Shown: positions 1-8,003 of the stretch, in pieces | Numbering within the stretch: position 1 is the stretch's first letter | Layout: each line of letters opens with the position of its first letter | Assembly: GCA_021792405.1 (NCBI GenBank) | Contig: JAJYUU010000024.1 | Coordinates: 1 to 41,014, forward strand | Reading direction: 5' to 3' | DNA from: Actinomycetes bacterium | GTDB lineage: Bacteria; Actinomycetota; Actinomycetes; Streptosporangiales; Streptosporangiaceae | DNA: 41,014 bases | The notes under the pieces: generated by a model | Database searches by the model: none | What the model was told of the DNA's origin: nothing | The model's input: only the letters and a program-made list of their open reading frames with translations | Program-made: the position numbers and the translations under genes

Positions 1-135
1 TGGCGGACCGGACGGCCGCCCGGACTGTGCCCCGGATGTCCAGAACGGCCGACACACCTGCCGAGCTGCACCCAGGCGAAGCCGCTGGTCGGCGACGGAA
101 TGTACCTGCAGCGCCGAACCGGGACTGATGACTGA
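1..135 (+). CDS. possible 3' end of a truncated upstream ORF
   Basis: An open frame runs from the window edge to a TGA at 133-135 that overlaps the ATG of the next gene (TGATG), the arrangement expected of two translationally coupled genes. The 44 codons contain a CPGC motif and a further Cys, so a small zinc-ribbon tail is conceivable, but I recognise no family. A second frame is also open to 126-128, so this could be chance in GC-rich DNA. It would belong to the mobile element to the left. Confidence 0.3.
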   Translation, partial: WRTGRPPGLCPGCPERPTHLPSCTQAKPLVGDGMYLQRRTGTDD

Positions 136-1073
136 TGGCATCACAATCTTCCCTCGCGCGGCGCGCGCGTGGCGGTGCGGGCGACGACCAGGCGGTGCTT
201 AAGGCAGCGGCCCGGCTGACCGAGCGCGACCGCTATCTAGTCCGCACCGTGGCCGAGCATCGAGTACTGACCACCGACCAACTTGCCGCGCTCGCGTTCG
301 ACAACGTCATCACCGCACGCCACCGGCTTGATGCGCTCGCACGGCTGGGCGCGCTGAACCGCTTCCGGCCGAACCGCGCCACCGGGTCGGCGCCCTGGCA
401 CTACCTGCTTGGCCCACTCGGCGCCGTGCTGCTGGGCGCTGAGGACCGCGACGATAAGAAGTGGCTGCCGCAGGTGCGCGCCGGACGGCAGGTCGCGCTG
501 CAGCGCTCTCAGCGTCTCGCCCACATGATCGGGGCCAACTGGTTCTTCGTCGCACTTGCCGCCCACGCCCGCCAAGGCGCCGGGGAACTGCGGACCTGGC
601 TGACTGGGAGCCACACCACCGAGTTCTTCTACCAGTACCCGATCAGCCTGTCTGCGCTGGCATCCCTCCCGCAGCCGGACGGGATCGGCGTCTGGGCCGA
701 AGGCGGCCGGGCGATTGCGTTCATGCTCGAGTACGACACCGGCAGTGAACATCTGGCCCAACTGGCGGGCAAGCTCGGCGGTTACGCGAAGCTGGCCGAG
801 GTCATGCTCCGCTACGACCAGCAGTTGCCGCTCCTGCTGTTCTGCTTCCTGACTCCGCGCCGGGAGCAGACCGCCCGCCGCGCCCTCGCTGCCAGTGCCG
901 ATTCGCTCAGCTTGAGCATCGCCACTGCCGCTATCGATGCGCGCGCGACTTGTCCGGCCGGGCAGGTCTGGATGCCGCTGCATCGCTCATGCCCTCAGGT
1001 CCGGCTCATCGATCTGGATGGCAACCCTGTCCATGCTGCCCCGTCCGCCTATGCGGCGGACCCGTACCGCTAG
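135..1073 (+). CDS. replication-relaxation family protein
   Basis: A 312-aa protein resembling the plasmid replication-relaxation family (Replic_Relax), common in actinobacterial plasmids and integrative conjugative elements. Residues about 28-105 read as a winged-helix: a LTERDRYLVRTVAEHRVLTTDQL segment (broken here: LTERDRYLV...VLTTDQL), then ARHRLDALARLGALNRF. A mixed alpha/beta part follows with a conserved-looking EYDTGSEH stretch near residue 203. Family members are thought to help plasmid replication or relaxation, with the biochemistry poorly defined. The start ATG overlaps a preceding TGA. The next gene is an excisionase-like HTH protein and the element ends at an initiator tRNA, which supports a mobile-element origin. 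Confidence 0.8.
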   Translation: MASQSSLARRARGGAGDDQAVLKAAARLTERDRYLVRTVAEHRVLTTDQLAALAFDNVITARHRLDALARLGALNRFRPNRATGSAPWHYLLGPLGAVLLGAEDRDDKKWLPQVRAGRQVALQRSQRLAHMIGANWFFVALAAHARQGAGELRTWLTGSHTTEFFYQYPISLSALASLPQPDGIGVWAEGGRAIAFMLEYDTGSEHLAQLAGKLGGYAKLAEVMLRYDQQLPLLLFCFLTPRREQTARRALAASADSLSLSIATAAIDARATCPAGQVWMPLHRSCPQVRLIDLDGNPVHAAPSAYAADPYR

Positions 1074-1169
1074 CCAACCACCCGAGTCGAGTTCACCCAG
1101 GAGGATGCCATCGACACCGCCCCGCCCACCATTAGCCAGCTCGCCAGCCTTCCTCCGACCATCGACCTG

Positions 1170-1349
1170 ATGACCGCCGCGAAGATCCTCGGCATAGGCC
1201 GGACCAAGGCCTACGAACTCGCCCGCCGAGGTGAGTTCCCTTGCCTCGTCATCCGCGTCGGAGACCTCTACCGCGTATCCACTTCCGACCTGCTGCGGTT
1301 GCTGGGCATCACGACAGCGCAGGTCCACGCGCCGCCAACTGCCGCGTAG
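1170..1349 (+). CDS. excisionase-like small HTH protein (Xis), start uncertain
   Basis: A 59-aa protein if begun at ATG 1170. It carries the MerR/excisionase-type helix-turn-helix typical of actinobacterial integrative elements: TAAKILGIGRTKAYELARRG, then the wing VIRVGDLYRVSTSDLLRLLG. Such proteins bend DNA and steer the integrase toward excision. Homologues usually start before the PPTIDL segment. Here that segment is open in frame back to 1074, but no ATG/GTG/TTG is present. A strong AGGAGG at 1099-1104 lies 5 nt before an ATC at 1110, which would give 79 aa. The same AGGAGG abuts ATG 1105 in another frame, a 21-codon ORF whose TGA (1168-1170) overlaps ATG 1170. The start is either ATC 1110 or a coupled ATG 1170, or it has decayed. 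Confidence 0.7.
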   Translation: MTAAKILGIGRTKAYELARRGEFPCLVIRVGDLYRVSTSDLLRLLGITTAQVHAPPTAA

Positions 1350-1410
1350 GGACGCGAATGAACACGTGGTCACGTCCGATAGCACGGTCAAACGACGGTC
1401 AAACGATCAA

Positions 1411-1443
1411 GAGCCGGGTCGCCATCCGCTGGCGATCCGGCTC
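1411..1443. terminator. strong hairpin between xis-like gene and tRNA
   Basis: Arms 1411-1424 and 1430-1443 pair over 14 positions with one G-T wobble around a 5-nt loop. It lies 61 nt after the xis-like stop and 15 nt from the tRNA 3' end, so it can terminate transcription of either. There is no T-run, as is usual in actinomycetes. Just upstream, 1387-1407 holds two direct copies of ggtcaaacgac/ggtcaaacga, possibly recombination-protein sites. Confidence 0.55.
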
Positions 1444-1458
1444 CGACCTGCTGGAACT

Positions 1459-1500
1459 TGGTAGCGGGGGCGGGATTTGAACCCGCGACCTCTGGGTTAT
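1459..1500. other. probable attachment site in the tRNA 3' half
   Basis: Mobile-element genes abut the 3' end of the initiator tRNA gene, and tyrosine-recombinase elements commonly integrate in tRNA 3' halves while restoring the gene. The extent given is only the T-arm/acceptor part. The duplicated att core that would prove it must lie left of the window and is not visible. Confidence 0.35.
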
Positions 1501-1535
1501 GAGCCCAGCGAGCTACCGAACTGCTCCACCCCGCG
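1459..1535 (-). tRNA. initiator tRNA-fMet (CAT)
   Basis: A 77-nt tRNA on the minus strand with anticodon CAT and an encoded CCA (complement of 1459-1461). Initiator identity is visible. The 1-72 pair is mismatched (C1 opposite U72), the formylation determinant in bacteria, and the anticodon stem has the three consecutive G-C pairs (GGG/CCC) needed for P-site binding. The T-loop reads GTTCAAATC. The 3' end faces the mobile element to the left, the usual orientation for a tRNA used as an attachment site. Confidence 0.97.
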
Positions 1536-1547
1536 TCGTGTGCCTTA

Positions 1548-1577
1548 ACTTTATGGGCACCACGCCCTCCCTGGCAA
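1548..1577 (-). promoter_or_regulatory. candidate promoter of the initiator tRNA
   Basis: On the minus strand a TTGCCA (-35, complement of 1572-1577) is followed after 18 nt by TAAAGT (-10, complement of 1548-1553), which fits the actinobacterial TAnnnT. It ends 12 nt before the mature tRNA 5' end. Spacing and position are good for a housekeeping-sigma tRNA promoter. Confidence 0.55.
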
Positions 1578-1649
1578 ATCAGGCCTGCTCGGCCCAGCGG
1601 TGCAGCTCCGGGCTCCGCAGCTCCGTCCCCTACCGCGTCCGGGTAAGGG

Positions 1650-4292
1650 TCAGGCCCCGACGCCGGCGGCACCCGGTGCGGTCAGCCAGATCTGGTAACG
1701 CACCGGCACGGACGCGGTCGGAAGCCGGGTCAGATCCTGCGGGTCCTGCGCCGTGGCCAGGTCCAGCACCCGGATCGGGGTGCCGCCGAACGGCGCAAGC
1801 TGGCTCTCACGGCCCGCCAGCAGCAGCGGTTTGCGGCCGGCCGCCGCAATCGACCCGATCACGCTGTCCACCGCAGTCACCGGCCGGCCGGGCATCCACG
1901 CCACCGGCACTCCGCACATCCCCCTGACTAGCTGCGTGAACTCCGCAGCCGCCGGCCAGCCGATGATCACCACCGAGGCGTTGCCCGGCAACTGGGCGCA
2001 CAAGTCCGCGACCGCGCTGACCTCGCCAGCGCCGATCCGGCTCAACGCCATGCCCTGCGCGACCGGGTGCAGGCCGCCGGACTTGCCGCTGTGGCTGAAA
2101 CCCAGCCCGAACGTGGTGGACACGGTGGGCACCAGCATGGCCGCGATGCACGCAAGGGCGACCACCGCTCCGGTCACCTGACTCGCGCCACGGTCCCGCG
2201 CCCGCCGGGTCAGCCACGACGAGGCCCACAGTGCGCAGATGATCAGTCCGGGGATCACCGTCACGACGAGCCGGCGACTCGCCCAGGGCTGGTCCGGGTC
2301 AATATCCGGAGACCACAGGGGCACCACCGATGCGCCGCAGATGATGGCGAGCGGCAGGCCCCATGCGCGCCAGATCCCGGCCGGATCGCGCCAGGTCAGC
2401 AAGGCTCGCAGGCAACGCCGCGCGAGTATCGCGACACCGAAGCCGCCGAGCAGCACGGTCGGCAGGCCGATGTACCAGATCACCCAGTACAGCGTCTGCT
2501 CGGCGTACAGGCGCGTCGGATCGACCGGCAGGCCCTGAGCCCGCTGCAGCGTCGCCACCAGGTGGTATTCGGCTCGGGTCGGGTGACCGCGGACTGTCTG
2601 GATATACGGGCGCACCGCGAACCCGGTCAGCGCCGCGGCCACGATCGCTGCGCCCGCCTCTGGCAGCCACCGCAGCGGCCGCTTCGCCAGCACGGCCGGG
2701 ACCAGCGTGCGCACTCGCGTGAACCGCGCCAGCTCGATCACCACGAGGCACACCGCAATGAGCCAGATCGCGACGAGCCCGGACAGCGCGACGGTCTTCC
2801 CGACCGAGTCAAGGAAGGGCCGGTCCAGCAGGTAGCAGCCGAGTAGGCCGTAGCAGATACCAAAAACACATCCCGCCGGGAACGCGCTAGCTTCCGGCCG
2901 GTGACTTGCGAAAAGCGCGCCGCAGAACGGGATAACGACGAGCAGGTACACCAGCCCGTCGAGACTTATCAGCAGGCCGAAGCCGAGTGCCAGTCCGGCG
3001 AGCGCCGCAAGACTGCGCTGTGGCGTGAGCCAGGGCCCGAAGCGCGATGGGACAAGCGCCCGGCGCACGCTCGCCAGTCGGCTGGTCAGCTTGCTGCGCC
3101 CGGCTACCGGCAGCGGGAGGACGGCAGTTTGGTCCGGCCCGACCAGGGGCACCGGTGCCGTGACCTCGACCGCTGTTGCGGCGCCCGCCGGCACCGGCCG
3201 CACCGGCCCAGGCGGTGAACTGCGTAGCGCCATCGAGTCAGCAAGCAGGCAGAGGCCGCCGAACAGCAGGATCTGCAGCGCGGTCTCGCTCAGCGTGGTC
3301 CGGCCGATGTACTGCTGGGGCAGGCTGAGCCCGAGTAGCAGAGCTCCGGCCGGCGCCCACTGCGCACCTGCCAGCCGGGCCACGAGGCCGGCAAAGGTGA
3401 ATGTCGCCAGCCCGCCAAGCACCGGACCGACGGCGGTTGCCGCGGTGATGCCGTGCACCCAGAAGGCACCCGCAAGCAGCATCGGCAGCCCGGGCGCGGC
3501 AGCCGGGAAGAGCGAGCCGCCGTGGGCCAGGAAACCGGTACTAGTAAAGCTGAGGCCCGGATGTGCACCGCCGAAATACCTGGCCATCTCCGGTATCGGC
3601 AGCGAGCCATGCTGCGCGATCCAGTAACCCGCCTGCAGGAAGGCACCGGGGGACCGAACCACGATGAGTGCCTCGGAGGCCTTGGTGAGCTGCCATGCGG
3701 TGAGCCCGGCAACGATGGCGACAGTGGCGAGCAGGCCGAGCCAGGTTGTCCACGCGGGATCGGTCGTCCGGCCGCCGGACAACAGCCGCGGCCAGCTAGC
3801 CGGCACCCTGCGCAGCCCGTTCACGGCGAGCGCAACTGCTAGCGGGACCGAGATGAGCAGCATCGGAACTGGCAGGAAGTCGCCGGCCAGAAGGAGCGGC
3901 AGGCCGGGAATCAGCCACGCCACTATCAGCACGGCAGGCAGGACGGTCAGCCTGGCGAACAGCGCCCCGGCGACATCAGCAGACGGTGCCCTGCCATCGG
4001 CGGACCATGGCCAGCCCGCCCCGGCCACGGCCCGGCGCACTGCAGACCCCGCGATGGACACTGCAGACCCCGCGATGGACACTGCGGACCGCGTGCGGGA
4101 CACTGCGGACCGCGCGCGGGCTGGCCGGGCTGACTTTCCGGCCTGCGCTGACTTTCCGGCCTGCGCTGAGTTCTCGGCCGACGCACCGTCCTCAGCGGCC
4201 GGTGCAGTGTCCTCAGCCGGGCCGCCGCCACCGGCCAGCCCGGGCTGCTGGTTGACGCCGGCGCCGCCGCCAGGGCTGTCACGAGGGAGCAC
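1650..4292 (-). CDS. large polytopic membrane protein, GT-C glycosyltransferase-like
   Basis: An 880-aa protein from a GTG start, without a clear ribosome-binding site, so the true start may lie further inside. The first ~110 residues are low-complexity Ala/Ser/Gly with tandem repeats (AQAGKS; AVSIAGS). From about residue 115 there are a dozen or more hydrophobic helices, then a C-terminal soluble segment of about 150 residues. The fold resembles actinobacterial GT39/ArnT-like polyprenyl-phosphate-sugar-dependent transferases, but I see no decisive catalytic motif. It is divergent from an LCP-family gene about 230 bp away, suggesting a role in envelope polysaccharide assembly. The function is inferred from fold and context only. 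Confidence 0.65.
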   Translation of the reverse strand: MLPRDSPGGGAGVNQQPGLAGGGGPAEDTAPAAEDGASAENSAQAGKSAQAGKSARPARARSAVSRTRSAVSIAGSAVSIAGSAVRRAVAGAGWPWSADGRAPSADVAGALFARLTVLPAVLIVAWLIPGLPLLLAGDFLPVPMLLISVPLAVALAVNGLRRVPASWPRLLSGGRTTDPAWTTWLGLLATVAIVAGLTAWQLTKASEALIVVRSPGAFLQAGYWIAQHGSLPIPEMARYFGGAHPGLSFTSTGFLAHGGSLFPAAAPGLPMLLAGAFWVHGITAATAVGPVLGGLATFTFAGLVARLAGAQWAPAGALLLGLSLPQQYIGRTTLSETALQILLFGGLCLLADSMALRSSPPGPVRPVPAGAATAVEVTAPVPLVGPDQTAVLPLPVAGRSKLTSRLASVRRALVPSRFGPWLTPQRSLAALAGLALGFGLLISLDGLVYLLVVIPFCGALFASHRPEASAFPAGCVFGICYGLLGCYLLDRPFLDSVGKTVALSGLVAIWLIAVCLVVIELARFTRVRTLVPAVLAKRPLRWLPEAGAAIVAAALTGFAVRPYIQTVRGHPTRAEYHLVATLQRAQGLPVDPTRLYAEQTLYWVIWYIGLPTVLLGGFGVAILARRCLRALLTWRDPAGIWRAWGLPLAIICGASVVPLWSPDIDPDQPWASRRLVVTVIPGLIICALWASSWLTRRARDRGASQVTGAVVALACIAAMLVPTVSTTFGLGFSHSGKSGGLHPVAQGMALSRIGAGEVSAVADLCAQLPGNASVVIIGWPAAAEFTQLVRGMCGVPVAWMPGRPVTAVDSVIGSIAAAGRKPLLLAGRESQLAPFGGTPIRVLDLATAQDPQDLTRLPTASVPVRYQIWLTAPGAAGVGA
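4039..4166 (-). repeat. in-gene tandem repeats (21 bp x4, 18 bp x2)
   Basis: Four 21-bp units at 4039-4122 (first two identical, last two diverged) are followed by two identical 18-bp units at 4131-4166. Both unit lengths are multiples of three, so copy changes keep the frame. They encode the low-complexity N-terminal segment of the large membrane protein, before the first membrane helix. Confidence 0.9.
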
Positions 4293-4519
4293 GGGTCAAC
4301 TGTAGAGGCGTCGGACCGGCGCACCGAAATGTCAGCTGGCAGCACGGCGTGGCGGGGAACCGGATGAGACCGGCCACTGCCCCGGAACTCGGCTAATTCT
4401 GCGGTTGCGGTGCGTCTCCGCTCCCTATTTCTTCGCATAGTGGCAGCACATACCATGGGCGATAGGCCAGAGTTCGCCGGCCCGCTGACCAGTTGTCAGC
4501 GCTTGACCCAGAGGAGCTA

Positions 4520-6076
4520 ATGCGCCGCCACGACGAGAATGGCGAGCAGGCCAGCCGCGCGTCCCGGTTCTTCCGCAACCGCGACCGCGGCCCCCGGCCG
4601 CGGCGGCGGTCTACCTCCACGCTGATTCTCGGCGGTCTCGCCGTCATGATGGCCGCCGTCCTCGCGGGCGGGTCGCTAGCGGCCTACGCGAAGTACCGGG
4701 CTATCTGGGACGGCATTAAGCGCGTCGACGTAACCCGCGACCTGACCGGCAAGCGACCGCCAGCCGACCCGAACGCGCTCAACCTCCTCCTGATCGGCTC
4801 GGACAGCCGGTCCGGTATCAACGGCCGCATCGGCGGCGGCCCCGACGGGGGTATCGCTGGCGCACGGTCCGACACGATCATGGTGCTGCACATCGCACCG
4901 GGGGCGCACCAGATCGTCGTGCTCAGCATCCCGCGGGACTCAGTGGTGCCGATCCTGAACTGCGCGCCCGAGGACGGCACCACGGGACAGACGGCGCAGC
5001 CCGCCAGCGACATCGAGCAGATCAACGCCACCTTTACCGACGGCGGGCCGGGCTGTCTGTGGAAGACCGTCGAGCAGACGACCGGCATCCACATCAATGA
5101 TTTCGTCGAGCTCACGTTCATCGGGTTCGAGCGGGTCATCGACGCCCTGCACGGTGTCTGGGTCTGCCTGCCCGCGGCGGTGCACGATCCCGTGTCACAC
5201 CTGAACCTGAGCGCTGGCCGGCACCACATCGATGGCAAGCAGGCACTGGCATTCTGGCGCACCCGGGAGGACCTCGGGATGGGCGACGATCCGCAGCGCA
5301 TTCAGCGCGACCAGTTCCTGATGGCGTCGCTGCTGCAGGGCATCGAGCACAGCGGACTGCTCGACAGCCCGAGCACGATCCTCACTGTCATCGACACGCT
5401 GACCGGGCACGGCTACCTCACCACCGACACCGGCCTGACCCAGCAGCGAATGCTCCAGCTAGGTGAGAACCTGCGGGGGATCTCCACCAGGTCCGTGCAG
5501 TTCATCACGGCGCCATGGACGACCTACGTCGGCGACGCTCAGTGGATCAACTCGGCACAGACGCCCAGCACCGGGAACGTCAACTGGATCCAGTGGCTAC
5601 AGCCTCAGGCCAACGACCTGTTCAACGCGATCTCGCATGACACCAAGCTGCCCGGCACCGGCAAGTCCGCAGTCAGGCCGGCTGCGGTGGCGGTCAGGGT
5701 GCTCAACGGGACCAGCACCCAGAGCCTGGCAGCCAGCACCGCGACAACCCTGACTAGCCGCGGCTTCGACGTGATCGGGCCAGCCGGCCAGGCGCCTAGC
5801 GCTCATTACCGCGACACCGTTATCGAATACCGCTCCGCGGCTGACCTGCCCGCAGCACACACGCTGGCCGCGTTGTTCAGCAATGTGCGGCTGGAGCAGG
5901 ATTCACATCTGAAGACCGGCACGCTGCACCTGATTCTCGGCTCGAATTTCGCCGGCCTTAATGCAGCCAGCGGACACTCGAGTATCTCGAACCTCGCCAG
6001 GACCTATGGCGGGATCACCGGCAACGCCAATATCTGCGGCGACGCCAGCGCATTCGCCGGCCCGGACGGAGGCTGA
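4520..6076 (+). CDS. LCP family protein (LytR-CpsA-Psr), cell-wall glycopolymer ligase
   Basis: A 518-aa type II membrane protein. LCP enzymes transfer polyprenyl-pyrophosphate-linked glycopolymers onto peptidoglycan outside the membrane. A basic N-terminus with a run of Arg is followed by one membrane helix (about residues 34-56). The LCP domain has LLLIGSDSR, GARSDTIMVLHI and LSIPRDS, where the Asp and Arg residues bind the pyrophosphate head, and FWRTREDLGMGDD / RIQRDQFL near residue 250. A C-terminal LytR_C domain (AVRVLNGT to LILGSNF) follows from about residue 385. I chose ATG 4520 because GAGGAG lies just upstream. An in-frame TTG at 4493 would add 9 residues but has no site. It neighbours three glycosyltransferase-like membrane proteins. 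Confidence 0.92.
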   Translation: MRRHDENGEQASRASRFFRNRDRGPRPRRRSTSTLILGGLAVMMAAVLAGGSLAAYAKYRAIWDGIKRVDVTRDLTGKRPPADPNALNLLLIGSDSRSGINGRIGGGPDGGIAGARSDTIMVLHIAPGAHQIVVLSIPRDSVVPILNCAPEDGTTGQTAQPASDIEQINATFTDGGPGCLWKTVEQTTGIHINDFVELTFIGFERVIDALHGVWVCLPAAVHDPVSHLNLSAGRHHIDGKQALAFWRTREDLGMGDDPQRIQRDQFLMASLLQGIEHSGLLDSPSTILTVIDTLTGHGYLTTDTGLTQQRMLQLGENLRGISTRSVQFITAPWTTYVGDAQWINSAQTPSTGNVNWIQWLQPQANDLFNAISHDTKLPGTGKSAVRPAAVAVRVLNGTSTQSLAASTATTLTSRGFDVIGPAGQAPSAHYRDTVIEYRSAADLPAAHTLAALFSNVRLEQDSHLKTGTLHLILGSNFAGLNAASGHSSISNLARTYGGITGNANICGDASAFAGPDGG

Positions 6077-6078
6077 TA

Positions 6079-6094
6079 GCCCGGCGAGCCGGGC
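6079..6094. terminator. short GC hairpin between convergent genes
   Basis: Arms 6079-6085 and 6088-6094 (GCCCGGC/GCCGGGC) lie 3 nt after the LCP stop. The inner pair would open to give a 4-nt loop. It sits between the LCP gene and the convergent membrane-protein gene ending at 6161, so it can serve as a shared terminator. Confidence 0.4.
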
Positions 6095-6160
6095 CACCGT
6101 CACGGTCGGACGTTCGGCCGGCCCGCCTTGCCCTGGCGCGCCCCGCTGGTTCCGCTTCCG

Positions 6161-7654
6161 CTAGCCTTTCGCGGCGGCTCGCAGCGCGGCCCGCGAGATG
6201 TGCGCCGTGAACACCGGACTGGTGGCCGGCAAGTAGACGATCGGCGGCTGCGAGCCCGGCAGCTGCAGCAGCCGCCAGTACTTCAGGCCCTGCGCGGTGC
6301 GGGTCTGCAGGAACTGGCGCATTACCTGGCCGACGGATCCCATGGTCGTCCACGGCGCCGAGCAGCCGATGTAGTAGGCGACCGACGGGTTTTCCAGCAC
6401 GCAGGGCGGATGGACGCCGATCTTCTCCAGTGCCGCGGCCTGAGCCTGGAACTGGCGCCCCGCATCCTGGTTAGCCGCCTCGTGCTGCACTATCACCCGC
6501 TGCGAGATGATCCCGCCGACCAGGAACAGGCAGGCGGCGACCGCAGCCAGCCGGCGCCACGGCGACTCCGTCACCGCCCAGACGATCCCGTCCGCGATCA
6601 GGATGGCCATCAGGGCGAAGCTCGGCAGCAGGTAGCGGGGTGCCCCGAACGGCACCAGGAACGCATACAGCAGGAACACCCACAGCGCGGTGGCCGCGGC
6701 CAGCACCGAGGACGCCTTCATCTCGCTGCGGTGCCAGCCGACCCACAGGCCGAGGATGGCTATTGCCAGGAAGGCAAGCCACCACGGCGTCTCCAGCGGC
6801 ACGGCCCAGCTGGTGCAACCCTTGCTCGAGCCGCAATACCACGGGCCATTGAGAAACCTCAGCTGAGTGCCGAGCGCCATGTACAAACGGAGGGACGGCG
6901 GCTCGCCGCCGGCCAGGTGGACCCGTCCGAAGAAGCCGCCGAACCAAAGGTAGCCACCGATGGTCCATTCCACGGCGCCGAGCACGGAACCGATGACCAT
7001 TGCCGCCATCACCTTGAAGTTCTGCCAGCGCCGCACCACGAGCCAGGCGATGATGGCCGGGCCCATCAGGAACACCAGGTTCTGCGGGCGCATCAAGATG
7101 ATGAGCAGACTGGCGACCGCGATGAGCGGCAGCACGACGCGGTCGCGCATGGTGCCGTTGACCGCGTGCAGGAACAGCCCGGTCAGCGCGAGCAGTCCGA
7201 TGGCGCCCCACCAGTCCGGGTAGATCTGCACGCCGCTGTTCTGCGTGATCGCCAGGCTCACCAGGACCAGTTCGGCCAGCGCGAGCACCCGCATGGACCG
7301 CAGCCCGCGCCAGCACAGCACGGCCAGGAACAGCCCGACCGCCGACAGGACGGACATCCAGATCCGGATCGCGGTCAGCGACATCGTGAACAAAGTCACG
7401 GGGGCAGCGAGCAACCCCGCTCCCTGCCCGTGCACCGGCGGGAGGGACACGCCGGAAGCGTGCACGCTGGTCCGCGCGATGTAGGTAATCTCATCCGCGC
7501 CAAGCGGCATCCGCAGCAACGGCGGAGTCAACTCGGCGGCCAGGAACGCCACCGACACGATCGCCGGCCAGAAGAGACTCTCCGGGCTGACCAGATTGCG
7601 CCTGGACCGGCCAGTTGGCCGTGCCTGCGGGTCGCCTACCTTAAGGTCATGCAC
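6161..7654 (-). CDS. polytopic membrane protein, GT-C glycosyltransferase-like
   Basis: A 497-aa protein with about 11 hydrophobic helices. An Asp-Glu pair (GADEITYIA, near residue 53) sits in the first extracytoplasmic loop, where GT-C transferases of the GT39/ArnT type carry a catalytic acidic motif. The C-terminus is a soluble extracytoplasmic tail with several Cys. I infer a lipid-phosphosugar-dependent transferase or mannosyltransferase-like protein, with unknown donor and acceptor. It is convergent with the LCP gene and divergent from another membrane protein at 8004, and all three seem to belong to one envelope locus. Confidence 0.65.
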   Translation of the reverse strand: MHDLKVGDPQARPTGRSRRNLVSPESLFWPAIVSVAFLAAELTPPLLRMPLGADEITYIARTSVHASGVSLPPVHGQGAGLLAAPVTLFTMSLTAIRIWMSVLSAVGLFLAVLCWRGLRSMRVLALAELVLVSLAITQNSGVQIYPDWWGAIGLLALTGLFLHAVNGTMRDRVVLPLIAVASLLIILMRPQNLVFLMGPAIIAWLVVRRWQNFKVMAAMVIGSVLGAVEWTIGGYLWFGGFFGRVHLAGGEPPSLRLYMALGTQLRFLNGPWYCGSSKGCTSWAVPLETPWWLAFLAIAILGLWVGWHRSEMKASSVLAAATALWVFLLYAFLVPFGAPRYLLPSFALMAILIADGIVWAVTESPWRRLAAVAACLFLVGGIISQRVIVQHEAANQDAGRQFQAQAAALEKIGVHPPCVLENPSVAYYIGCSAPWTTMGSVGQVMRQFLQTRTAQGLKYWRLLQLPGSQPPIVYLPATSPVFTAHISRAALRAAAKG

Positions 7655-8003
7655 GAACGACTCCCGGTTGAGGGCTACGACAGCGCTCTGAGCCTACCTA
7701 TCGGGCCGGCCTGATAACCGCCTCAGGGCAGTTTGGGGCCTTCCCAGCTTGGTCAAGTATCAGACAACGGCTGATAGTCCGGGTCGGAGTTGACCGTACC
7801 GTATACTGGCGACGCATTTCCGCTGCTCACTGCACGGGGGCACGCGGAAATCTTTATTAAGGCAGGTCAACGCTGCCCTAGTTGGCGCCAGGATGGCTCG
7901 CGGATTGCGTAATCTTTACCGTGATCTGATCGCGGATGCAGCCGGCGCGCGACGAGGAAACCTGCGGTTGGGAACAGGTCTGAAAACACCGGAGGAGGCG
8001 TCG
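7655..8003. other. 349-bp divergent intergenic region with an 8-bp inverted repeat
   Basis: This separates two divergent membrane-protein genes. A perfect inverted repeat ATTTCCGC/GCGGAAAT (7816-7823, 7844-7851) spans a 20-nt loop. A TATACT at 7803-7808 could be a -10 box, but no good -35 is visible. An in-frame ATG at 7893 would add 37 residues to the gene at 8004, so 7893-8003 is either leader or N-terminal coding sequence. Confidence 0.4.

Noticed and set aside
6128-7714. 528-codon open frame on the plus strand
   Set aside because: Fully opposite the membrane-protein gene at 6161-7654; its translation is Arg/Gln/His-rich with no domain, a typical shadow in GC-rich DNA.
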